A DNA stretch of 64,000 nt from Amycolatopsis sp. CA-126428. Lineage in GTDB: Bacteria; Actinomycetota; Actinomycetes; Mycobacteriales; Pseudonocardiaceae. The stretch covers positions 1-64,000 of the forward strand of contig NZ_PPHF01000095.1 in the NCBI RefSeq assembly GCF_002904335.1. The letters are read 5' to 3'. Each line of letters begins with the position of its first letter. The first letter of the stretch is position 1. The notes under the pieces were generated by a model. That model was given only the letters and a program-made list of their open reading frames with translations. It ran no database searches and was not told where the DNA came from. Below, piece after piece: positions 26,495-33,703 of the stretch. The translations under genes were made by a program, and so were the position numbers.

Positions 26495-28648
26495 CTACCA
26501 GGTCACCGGAAGCCGGTACAGACCGTAGATGTTCGCGTCGTCCTTGAACGGCAGCTCGTCGACGTCCACCGCCAGTTCCAGCGTGGGGATGCGGCGGAAC
26601 AGCGTGTCGAACACGACCTGCAGCTCCATCCGAGCCAGGTTCTGGCCCAGGCACTGGTGCGGCCCGAACCCGAACGCGACGTGGTGGCGCGCGCCGCGCT
26701 CGATGTCGAGCTCGTCCGGGTGCTCGAACGCCCGCGGGTCCCGGTTGGCCGAATGACCGAGCGCCAGGACTCCTTCGCCGGCGCGGATCAGCTGCCCGCC
26801 GACCTCGGTGTCCTCGACGCACAGCCGGGACGCCGCCGCGTCGATGATCGTGAAGTACCGCAGCATCTCCTCGACCGCGTCGAGCGTCTTGCCCGGGTCG
26901 GCCTTGATCATCGCGAGCTGCTCCGGGTTGCGCAGGAACGCCACGGTCGACAGCGAGATCATGTTCGCCGTCGTCTCGTGCCCGGCCACGAGCAGCAGGA
27001 AACCCAGGCCGGCCAGCGCTGTCCGCCGGTAGGTGCCTTCTTCGCGCAGCTTGACGATCTGCCGCCCGAGCAGGTCGTCCGGCGGGTTCTCTTCCTTCTT
27101 CGCGATGAGGTCGGTCAGGTAGCCCTGGATAGCCCCCATGGCCGCTCCCCGCTCCTCGGGCGGCGTCGACTGCTTGAACATCTTCGCCGTGTGCTCCTGG
27201 AAGAAGCCGTGGTCGGCGTAGGGCACACCCAGCATCTCGCAGATCACCAAGGACGGGACCGGCAGCGACAGCGACTCCACCAGGTCACCGGGCTGCGGTC
27301 CGGCCAGCAGCGCGTCGATCCGCCCGTCGACGATCTCCTGGATCCGCGGCCGCAGCGCGTCCAACCTCCGCACCGTGAACTCGCCGAGGACGGCCTTGCG
27401 CGCCGGCCCGTGCTCGGGCGCGTCCATCTCGATCAAGGTGCGCTCGTCGTCCGGCCGCCGGGCCGCCGCCGCGCCCTTGACCAGCTGCGGGAAGTCCGGA
27501 TGCTGCCGGTCGGCGCTGAACCGCCGGTCGTTCAGCACGGTCCGCACGTCTTCGTGACGGCTGACCACCCACGCCCACCCGCCGTCGGGCAGGCGAACCC
27601 GCGAGATCGCTTCCTGCTCCCGGATCTCTTCGTACGCGGGCGGCGGCGCGAACGGGCACGTACGGGCCAGGGGGAACTCGTGCTTCTCGGCGGTGGTCGC
27701 CTCACGGGCGAAGTACGGTTCCGCCGCTTCCAACCGCGGCACCGCGATGCCCAGCCGTCGTGCTTCCGCGAGGGTGTCCCGGCAGATCTCCCGCGGTTCC
27801 TCGGCGTCGGGGTCGGAGTGCGCCTGGAGAGACATCCGCGCCAACGCGACATGAGCAGTCAGCCAGGCGAACACGCGCGCCGTCAGCCAGGCGGGCGCCC
27901 GGAACAGCAGCAGACCGCCGCGGTGACGTCGCAGGTCAAGGCCGCGCGCCTCGAGCAACGGCAGCAACTCGCGGCCGGCCAGCAGCGCCTCGCGCAAGTC
28001 GCCCTTCGCCCCGACCAGCTTGGACAACGAGCCCCGCCGCAGGCCCTGCGAGTGCAGGCCGGCATCCGACACGAAATGGACCCACAGCCAGCCGCGGAAG
28101 TCGGGACGCTCCTTGAGCCGGAGGCCGGCCTCGCGGAACACCTGGCGCACGGCCCGCTCCCGCTCGGTCGGCGGCCGGCCGAGGGTGCCGAAGACGACCG
28201 ACGGCAGCAGTACAACATGGAGCACGCCGTCCGCACCGAAACCGCCGCCGGCCTGGGGAAAGCCCCAGGCGATCCGGTCGACGGGGAGTGCGCCGATCGC
28301 CGCCGGCGGCTCGGCCCAGATGTTCCCGAAGACCAGCACCGTGGCCCGGCCGACCCGCGGGGCCAGGAAAGCGGCCGCTTCCGCGAGGCGGTGGTGCGAC
28401 ACGCTCAGCACGATCAGGTCGAAGTCGTGGTCCGGCTCCAGCGCCTCCCGGTAGCGCACCGGCCACTTCTCGGCGACGCGCTGCCCCCACACCCGGCGCC
28501 GCGTGTCGAGCAGGTCGAGGTCCACCGAGTCCCCAAAGGTCGCCGCGCGGCCCGGCCGGACGTAGAACTCGACGTCGTGCCCGGCCCGTTCCAGGGCCCA
28601 GCCGTAGATGGTGGCGATCACGCCTCGGCCGAACATCAGGATCTTCAC
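26495..28648 (-). CDS. Fusion of ketopantoate reductase-like protein with cytochrome P450
   Basis: One 717-residue frame. GTG 28648 follows GAGGTG. Residues 1-315 are an ApbA/PanE-type NAD(P)H reductase (KILMFGRGVIATIYGWALER, GHDVEFYVRPGR, DLIVLSVSH). From about residue 320 a complete bacterial P450 follows: EFPLARTCPFAPPPAYEEIR, the I-helix LLVAGHETTANM, EEMLRYFTI for ExxR, and heme Cys666 in FGFGPHQCLGQNLA. Neither half is visibly truncated, and no start codon with a ribosome site separates them. The reductase half is unlikely to feed electrons to the heme, since it has no FAD or iron-sulfur domain. Two-step oxidation/reduction of one substrate is possible. Divergent TetR probably controls it. 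Confidence 0.88.
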   Translation of the reverse strand: MKILMFGRGVIATIYGWALERAGHDVEFYVRPGRAATFGDSVDLDLLDTRRRVWGQRVAEKWPVRYREALEPDHDFDLIVLSVSHHRLAEAAAFLAPRVGRATVLVFGNIWAEPPAAIGALPVDRIAWGFPQAGGGFGADGVLHVVLLPSVVFGTLGRPPTERERAVRQVFREAGLRLKERPDFRGWLWVHFVSDAGLHSQGLRRGSLSKLVGAKGDLREALLAGRELLPLLEARGLDLRRHRGGLLLFRAPAWLTARVFAWLTAHVALARMSLQAHSDPDAEEPREICRDTLAEARRLGIAVPRLEAAEPYFAREATTAEKHEFPLARTCPFAPPPAYEEIREQEAISRVRLPDGGWAWVVSRHEDVRTVLNDRRFSADRQHPDFPQLVKGAAAARRPDDERTLIEMDAPEHGPARKAVLGEFTVRRLDALRPRIQEIVDGRIDALLAGPQPGDLVESLSLPVPSLVICEMLGVPYADHGFFQEHTAKMFKQSTPPEERGAAMGAIQGYLTDLIAKKEENPPDDLLGRQIVKLREEGTYRRTALAGLGFLLLVAGHETTANMISLSTVAFLRNPEQLAMIKADPGKTLDAVEEMLRYFTIIDAAASRLCVEDTEVGGQLIRAGEGVLALGHSANRDPRAFEHPDELDIERGARHHVAFGFGPHQCLGQNLARMELQVVFDTLFRRIPTLELAVDVDELPFKDDANIYGLYRLPVTW

Positions 28649-28676
28649 TCTGCACCTCGTGGGGTACGATTCGATC

Positions 28677-28719
28677 TGGAGGTCATCTCCACTTTTCCAA
28701 AATATGGAGGTCATCTCCA
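28677..28719. promoter_or_regulatory. Pair of identical TetR operator candidates (TGGAGGTCATCTCCA)
   Basis: Two exact copies of a palindrome (arms TGGAG/CTCCA, 5-base spacer) lie at 28677-28691 and 28705-28719, 28 bp apart. They are 22-64 bp upstream of the TetR start and 29-71 bp upstream of the fusion gene. Spacing and symmetry fit two TetR dimers controlling both divergent genes. Confidence 0.75.
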
Positions 28720-28740
28720 TTTGTCAACGCGAGGGAGCGC

Positions 28741-29319
28741 ATGACCGCCGACAAGCCGCTGCGAGCCGACGCCCAGCGCAAGCGCGAGGCCCTGCTCGCC
28801 ACCGCACGGAAGGTCGCCGCCGCCGGCGAGTTCTTCGACCTGCGCTTCGACGACTTCGCCAGCCTGGCCGGGGTGGGCACGGGCACGCTGTACCGCCACT
28901 TCCCCACCCGGGAGGCGCTGGCCGAGGCGGTCTACCGCGGCGAAGTCGCCACGCTGTGCGACCGCGCCCGCCACCTCCAGGCGACGCGGCCCGCGGCGGA
29001 GGCGCTGGCGACCTTCCTCCGCGGCATGGTCGACCACATGGACACCCACCAGGGCCTCGCCCGGACGCTGGCCACCCTCTGGGCCGATCACTCGAGCGCC
29101 CTCGCCGAGGGCAGCCAGGCGCTGGAGCAGGCCGTCACCGACCTGGTGGCCGCGGCCGTGAAGGCGGGCACCGTTCGCGACGACGTGGACGCGGGTGCCG
29201 TCATGATGGCGCTACACGGTATTGGCGCGGCCTACGACCGCCCCCGTTGGCGAGCCGAGGCCGACGACGTCATCACCCTTGTGCTGGACGGACTTCGTCG
29301 GCCGCGCTCGGAGGGATAG
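28741..29319 (+). CDS. TetR/AcrR-family transcriptional repressor
   Basis: A 192-residue regulator. Residues 8-60 are the DNA-binding domain (KREALLATARKVAAAGEFFD, FASLAGVGTGTLYRHFPTRE). The C-terminal part is all-helical with a TetR_C SbtR-like look (ALATFLRGMVDHMDTHQGL). ATG 28741 follows GCGAGGGAG. Two identical palindromes immediately upstream are shared with the divergent reductase-P450 fusion, so it probably represses both until a substrate-like ligand binds. Confidence 0.92.
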   Translation: MTADKPLRADAQRKREALLATARKVAAAGEFFDLRFDDFASLAGVGTGTLYRHFPTREALAEAVYRGEVATLCDRARHLQATRPAAEALATFLRGMVDHMDTHQGLARTLATLWADHSSALAEGSQALEQAVTDLVAAAVKAGTVRDDVDAGAVMMALHGIGAAYDRPRWRAEADDVITLVLDGLRRPRSEG

Positions 29320-29455
29320 GTCGCGCGGTTCGCCCGCCGACGGGTCCAGCTGAGCGGCATCGCCCAGGAACCACAGGTGATGTCACTTCCGGTCAGGCGC
29401 CGGGGCGGGAGTCCCAGCGTGCTACTGCGGAAACCCCCGCTTTGCGTGGGAAAGC

Positions 29456-29668
29456 TCAATCGCCGTCGCGGGCGGTGTAGAGGTGATGGCCCGGTGTGGC
29501 CGCGCCCTCGGGCAAGAGTTCGGCATACTCGGCGATCGCGCGCTGCCGTGCCCCGTCGGGCGGCAAGCTCTTCGCCGAAACGTGGGCCTCGGCGTAGGCC
29601 AGTACCGCGTCGCGGTGGTATTCCGCGTATTCCTCGGGGGTCATCGGATCGAGCCGGACCTCTGCCAT
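29456..29668 (-). pseudogene. N-terminal fragment of a GNAT acetyltransferase
   Basis: Seventy residues with a strong ribosome site (GGAGGGCGGCC before ATG 29668). The sequence (RLDPMTPEEYAEYHRDAVLA, RAIAEYAELLPEGAATPGHH, LYTARDGD) matches the first third of GNAT proteins. The acetyl-CoA-binding part that should follow is absent and a TGA closes the frame. It sits 19 bp after the 130-residue gene upstream and may still be translated. Confidence 0.6.
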
Positions 29669-29687
29669 GGCCGCCCTCCTTCTCGCG

Positions 29688-30080
29688 CTACAGGCCGCGT
29701 AAAACTTCGTAGTTGCCTCGAAGCTCGCGAATGACGTTCTTTCGCTTGGCGTTTTCTTCCGCCAGCAGCACCAACTTTCGCCCCTCCTGGTCGCGCCACA
29801 GAGAGGGTGCGTAGATGACGTTTCCCGAGTATTTTCCCCGAGCGAGCCGGTGCGAACGAACCGCCGTGACGACGTGGGACAGCACCTCGTTGTCCAGCTC
29901 GGCCTCCCAGACCCAGCTTTCACAGAGCTGCAGTACCAGGACCGCACCCTCGTCGACAAGCTGACGGACTTCACCCGGCTCGAGCCAGCCTGTGACCTCG
30001 CGCCACTCGGAGCCGTCGGGGCCCTGCAGGGCGTACTCCCCGTGCCCGATTTCCCGGTACCCCGGAACCTCTTCGGACAA
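29688..30080 (-). CDS. Hypothetical protein, 130 residues
   Basis: I do not recognise this soluble protein. It is acidic at the start (MSEEVPGYREIGHGEYALQG) and basic near the end (AEENAKRKNVIRELRGNYEV), with no signal peptide or membrane helix. The TTG start at 30080 is chosen because GGTGAG lies 5 bases upstream. The coding sequence is less GC-rich than its neighbours, which may indicate transfer. It is followed closely by the GNAT fragment, suggesting one transcript. Confidence 0.65.
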   Translation of the reverse strand: MSEEVPGYREIGHGEYALQGPDGSEWREVTGWLEPGEVRQLVDEGAVLVLQLCESWVWEAELDNEVLSHVVTAVRSHRLARGKYSGNVIYAPSLWRDQEGRKLVLLAEENAKRKNVIRELRGNYEVLRGL

Positions 30081-30128
30081 TCGAACTCACCTATCCCCCC
30101 AAACGAAGATCATCCCGGCGCACGCAGT

Positions 30129-30740
30129 TCAGAGGCTGATCGAGTCCATCGCGCGGTCGAGCAGCCGGCCCAATTGCTGCGTTCCGTTGCCCGCGATCCA
30201 CGCCGCGACGGCGGCCTCCAAACAGCCCAGGGCGCTCGCGATGAGCGCCCGTGGCCGCGGATCGGTCGGGTTGGCCGGGTCCACCCCGAGCCGTCGTGCC
30301 AGCTCGGGTGCTATCAGGGCCCGGAACTTCGCCTGCTTTTCCTGCTGGACCGTCGCGAGGGCCGGGGTCGTCACGGCGAGCGCGGCCAGCCGGTGGGCGC
30401 GGTCCGTCTGGGTCGCGTAGTACTCGACGAGCGGGCTCATCGCGTGGCGCAGCGCGGACCACGGGGCTTCGTCATCGGGTCGCTGACGCAACGCCGCCAA
30501 TATCTCGTCGACGGCGGCCGAGGTCTCGCTCGCGAAGACGTCCTCTTTGGACGGAAAATACCGGAAGAACGTGCTGCGCGAGATTCTGGCGACCGCGCAG
30601 ATGTCGTCGATGGTGGTCTGCTCGTAACCGTTCTCCAGGAACAAATCGAGCGCCATCTCGGACACCTGCGCCCTCATGGCACGCCGGGCGAGTTCGCGTG
30701 CGCCGGGACGACGCTCGTCCCGCTCCGGCAGCCTGGTCAC
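30129..30740 (-). CDS. TetR-family transcriptional regulator
   Basis: A 203-residue repressor. The helix-turn-helix is at residues 20-70 (ALDLFLENGYEQTTIDDICA, ISRSTFFRYFPSKEDVF). The C-terminal half is helical and resembles the MftR-type C-terminal domain (LARRLGVDPANPTDPRPRAL). It is divergent from a flavin-dependent monooxygenase gene 85 bp away and is its likely regulator. The GTG start at 30740 lacks a clear ribosome site. Confidence 0.88.
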   Translation of the reverse strand: MTRLPERDERRPGARELARRAMRAQVSEMALDLFLENGYEQTTIDDICAVARISRSTFFRYFPSKEDVFASETSAAVDEILAALRQRPDDEAPWSALRHAMSPLVEYYATQTDRAHRLAALAVTTPALATVQQEKQAKFRALIAPELARRLGVDPANPTDPRPRALIASALGCLEAAVAAWIAGNGTQQLGRLLDRAMDSISL

Positions 30741-30747
30741 CGGCCGA

Positions 30748-30778
30748 TGGTACTACACCCCAAACCTGGTACTGTAGT
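30748..30778. promoter_or_regulatory. Repeats between TetR and monooxygenase genes
   Basis: TGGTACTACA (30748-30757) and TGGTACTGTA (30767-30776) form a near-exact direct repeat. ACTACA (30752-30757) and TGTAGT (30773-30778) form an inverted repeat over the same stretch. The position in the divergent promoter suits the TetR operator. The region is AT-rich compared with its surroundings. Confidence 0.4.
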
Positions 30779-30825
30779 TTCACAAATGCTACTCAGTGTC
30801 AGATTCGGAGCGGAGAGGGACCCCG

Positions 30826-32061
30826 ATGGACCCGAGCCAGGTCGCCAGCACCACGGCGAACGGCAGCACACCCCCGGTGCACGATCGGCTGGACGCGCTC
30901 ACCGCCGGCCTACCCGCGGAAGAGCTGGCGCTCGTGTCGGCCGCGGCGTCGCTGGTGCCGGTCTTGAGCGCCAACGCGGACGCCGCGGATGCCATGGGAA
31001 GGCTGCCCGACGACGACATCGCGGCGCTGCGCAAAGAGGGTCTGCTCCGCCTCGCCACACCGCGGAGGTACGGCGGTCACGAAGCCGGCGCGTGCGCCGC
31101 GACGGCCATTGCCGCGGAGGTGGGGCGCGGCTGCGCGTCGGCGTCTTGGGTGCTGACGGTGTACTACACCGCCGGGATCGCCCTCTGGCTCTTCCCGGAC
31201 GAGGTACGGCACCGGGTCTGGGACGAGGATCCGGACGCGACCGTGTGCGGCTCCTCCGCCGGCGTCGCGCCGGCACGGAAGATCGATGGTGGTTACCTGC
31301 TCAGCGGCCGCTGGGGCTGGGCTTCGGGCATCCACAACGCGTCCTGGGCGATCCTCAGCGTGGTGACCGAGGACGAAGGGTCCGCCCGGGAAAGCGGGTT
31401 CGCCCTGGTTCGGACGAGCGGATTGTCGGTCGAACACACCTGGAACATGGTCGGGATGCGCGGCACGGGCAGCGACACGATCATCGCGGCTGACGTCTTC
31501 GTCCCGGAGGAGCAGGTCGTCTTCCCGGCCAGAGGGGCCGTCCCCGAGCCCTCGATGCCCCTGAGCGTCCCGAAACCGCAGGGCCTGATGGGCGCGCTGG
31601 CCGCACCGGTGCTGGGGATGGGCATGGGGATCTACGACCACGTCGTGGCGAAACTCAGCGCCGGCCGGCCGCTGGTCTCCGCGGGGAGATCGCCCGGGCG
31701 GGCGATCGACGCCCCCGCCGTGCAGGCGAACATCGCCGATGCCGCCATGCTCATCGACAGCGCGATCCTGCAGGCCGCGCGCACCGCCCACGCCGTCGAC
31801 CGGGCCACCCGCACGGGCGCCCGGTTGTCTCCCCTCGCCATCGCCCGCACCCGGATGGACTGCGGGTTCGCCGCGCGGCAGATCCGCCAGGCGGCGGACA
31901 AACTGCTGGATGTCGGGGGTGCCGGCCGATTCGCCGACTCGGACCCGGCGCAGCGGATCTGGCGCGATCTGGGCACCGCGACCCGGCATCCCGCGTTCAT
32001 CACCGAACTGGACCGCGAACAGTACGCCCGGCTGCTAATTCCGGTTCCTCAGGCACAGTAA
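30826..32061 (+). CDS. Acyl-CoA dehydrogenase-fold flavin-dependent monooxygenase
   Basis: A 411-residue enzyme of the group D flavin monooxygenase kind (HsaA/HpaB-like), which uses reduced flavin from a separate reductase to hydroxylate an aromatic or similar substrate. Visible features are LRKEGLLRLATPRRYGGHEA, GGYLLSGRWGWASGIHNASW, EHTWNMVGMRGTGSDTI and the C-terminal helical bundle ending RHPAFITELDREQYARLLIP. ATG 30826 follows GGAGAGGGA; an upstream in-frame GTG at 30796 is less likely. No reductase gene adjoins it. A divergent TetR regulator probably controls it. A convergent hydrolase follows after a hairpin. Confidence 0.85.
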   Translation: MDPSQVASTTANGSTPPVHDRLDALTAGLPAEELALVSAAASLVPVLSANADAADAMGRLPDDDIAALRKEGLLRLATPRRYGGHEAGACAATAIAAEVGRGCASASWVLTVYYTAGIALWLFPDEVRHRVWDEDPDATVCGSSAGVAPARKIDGGYLLSGRWGWASGIHNASWAILSVVTEDEGSARESGFALVRTSGLSVEHTWNMVGMRGTGSDTIIAADVFVPEEQVVFPARGAVPEPSMPLSVPKPQGLMGALAAPVLGMGMGIYDHVVAKLSAGRPLVSAGRSPGRAIDAPAVQANIADAAMLIDSAILQAARTAHAVDRATRTGARLSPLAIARTRMDCGFAARQIRQAADKLLDVGGAGRFADSDPAQRIWRDLGTATRHPAFITELDREQYARLLIPVPQAQ

Positions 32062-32078
32062 GGAAAGCCGCACGACGT

Positions 32079-32110
32079 CCCGATCGCGGCAGCTCGCCGC
32101 CACGATCGGG
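32079..32110. terminator. Hairpin between convergent monooxygenase and hydrolase genes
   Basis: Arms CCCGATCG and CGATCGGG with a nested GCGGC/GCCGC stem, 18 bp after the monooxygenase stop. It could serve both convergent genes. Confidence 0.6.
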
Positions 32111-32128
32111 AGCACCGTCGGAGGCCGG

Positions 32129-33010
32129 TCAGGAGACTCCCGGCCGGTCCAGCACGCGGCCGAGGAAGCCGCGCAGGTAGCCCGCGACGACTTCCAGGTG
32201 GCTCTCCAGCAGGAAGTGGCCGCCGTCGATCAGGTGCACCTCCGCGTCCTCGGCGTCACGGGCGAAGGCCTGCGCGCCGGCCGGGCCGAAGATCTCGTCG
32301 TTGCGGCCCCACACGGCGAGGACGGGAACCTCGCCGGCGCGCAGGAACTCGTGCAGCAGCGGGTAGAGCGGGCGGTTGTTCGGGTAGTCGCGGAACAGCG
32401 CCAGCTGGACCTCGTCGTTGCCTTCGCGGGAGACGAGGGCGAAGTCGTGTTCCCAGGTGTCCGGGCTGACCACGCTCGGGTCGGGAACGCCGTGCAGGTA
32501 CTGCCACCGGATGGCATCGCGGCTCAACGCGGTGCGGACGGCGGGCTCGGTGTCCGGGCCGGGAGCCGCCCCGTAGGCCCAGACGTCGGTCCAGAACGAC
32601 TCGACGAAACCGTCCTCGTAGCCGTTGCCGTTTTGGGTGACGATCGCGGAGATCCGTTCGGGGTGCTTGAGCGCGAGCCGCCAGCCGATGGGAGCGCCGT
32701 AGTCCTGGACGTAGATGGCGTAGCGGCTCAGCCCCAGGTGGTCGAGCAGCCCGGAGGTGAGTTCGGCGAGGGCGTCGAAGGTGTAGGTGAACTCCGACAC
32801 GAGGGGGGCGGCGGAGTGGCCGAAACCGAGGTGGTCCGGCGCGATGACGTGGTAGTCCCCGGCGAGCAGCGGGATGAGTTCGCGGAACATGAACGAGCTG
32901 GTCGGATAGCCGTGCAGCAGGACGATGGTGGGGGCGTCGGCGGGACCGGCTTCGCGGTAGAAGAGCTCGTGCCCGTCGACGACGGCGGTCCGGTGGTGTA
33001 CCGGGTGCAT
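32129..33010 (-). CDS. Alpha/beta hydrolase, epoxide hydrolase/haloalkane dehalogenase-like
   Basis: A 293-residue soluble hydrolase. The oxyanion motif is LLHGYPTSSFMFRELI, and the nucleophile elbow VQDYGAPIGWR places Asp103 where esterases have Ser. This points to epoxide hydrolase or dehalogenase chemistry through an alkyl-enzyme ester. The C-terminal GRNDEIFGPAGA supplies the acid and DGGHFLLE the histidine. ATG 33010 follows GGAGTTAGAC. It is divergent from a CGNR regulator. The minus strand of that promoter region contains a TTGACA -35-like box. Confidence 0.9.
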   Translation of the reverse strand: MHPVHHRTAVVDGHELFYREAGPADAPTIVLLHGYPTSSFMFRELIPLLAGDYHVIAPDHLGFGHSAAPLVSEFTYTFDALAELTSGLLDHLGLSRYAIYVQDYGAPIGWRLALKHPERISAIVTQNGNGYEDGFVESFWTDVWAYGAAPGPDTEPAVRTALSRDAIRWQYLHGVPDPSVVSPDTWEHDFALVSREGNDEVQLALFRDYPNNRPLYPLLHEFLRAGEVPVLAVWGRNDEIFGPAGAQAFARDAEDAEVHLIDGGHFLLESHLEVVAGYLRGFLGRVLDRPGVS

Positions 33011-33108
33011 GTCTAACTCCTTCGGGGACTTGTTCCGGTTAGGTTCCCAGGCAAGCACGAACGAGGTAACCTGTCAAGCGGGTCGAACTGGTTAGAGAAG
33101 GAGTCCGG

Positions 33109-33588
33109 ATGACTGCGCTGCTGGACCTGCTCAACAGCAGGCCGCTGGTCGACGGTGCGGAGCAGGACGCGCTCGGCGACCCGGTCGCGGGCCGGCGCTG
33201 GGCGCGGGAGCACGGCGGCGACGGCAGCCCCGAAGAGCTGGCGTCGCTGCGCGAGGCGCGGGACATCTTGCGGGACGTGGTGCTGGGAACCAGCTCGCCT
33301 GCCGCGTTGAGCCCGCTGCTCGAAGGGGTCCACCAGGTGCCCGAGTTCACTTCGGACGGTCTCTTGTGGACAACCAAGACTCCTCCGCACACACGGTTGG
33401 CCGTCGAGGTGATCCTCGACTGGGCCGCCACGGAGGAGCAGCTACCCGGCCGGTTGCGCCCGTGCGCCAACGACGAGTGCCGGCTGTTCCTGCTCGACCG
33501 CAGCCGCGCCAACCAGGCCCGCTGGTGCTCGATGGCCACGTGCGGCAACCGGATGAAAGCCCGCCGCCACTACCAGCGCAACCGCTGA
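33109..33588 (+). CDS. CGNR zinc-finger protein (ABATE-type putative regulator)
   Basis: A 159-residue protein. The C-terminal CGNR zinc finger is complete: CANDECRLFLLDRSRANQAR, then WCSMATCGNRMKARRHYQR, with four cysteines. The helical N-terminal ABATE-like half (LLDLLNSRPLVDG) is thought to bind a ligand. Such proteins are probable stress- or ligand-responsive regulators. GAAGGAG precedes ATG 33109. Its divergent neighbour is the epoxide hydrolase-like gene, its likely target. Confidence 0.9.
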   Translation: MTALLDLLNSRPLVDGAEQDALGDPVAGRRWAREHGGDGSPEELASLREARDILRDVVLGTSSPAALSPLLEGVHQVPEFTSDGLLWTTKTPPHTRLAVEVILDWAATEEQLPGRLRPCANDECRLFLLDRSRANQARWCSMATCGNRMKARRHYQRNR

Positions 33589-33596
33589 CCGCCCTT

Positions 33597-33622
33597 CCGG
33601 GACCAGGCGCGCCTGGTCCCGG
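33597..33622 (+). terminator. Palindromic hairpin after CGNR gene
   Basis: A 26-bp perfect palindrome (half CCGGGACCAGGCG) starts 9 bp after the stop codon. It forms a stem of about 11 bp with a GCGC loop. Confidence 0.65.
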
Positions 33623-33703
33623 CGCGTCGGGCAGATCCCGAGCCGGCAATGCCGGCGCTCGCCGGCGCGTGGCCTGGCCGCGGAAGTTCGCTACGGTCGG
33701 AGG

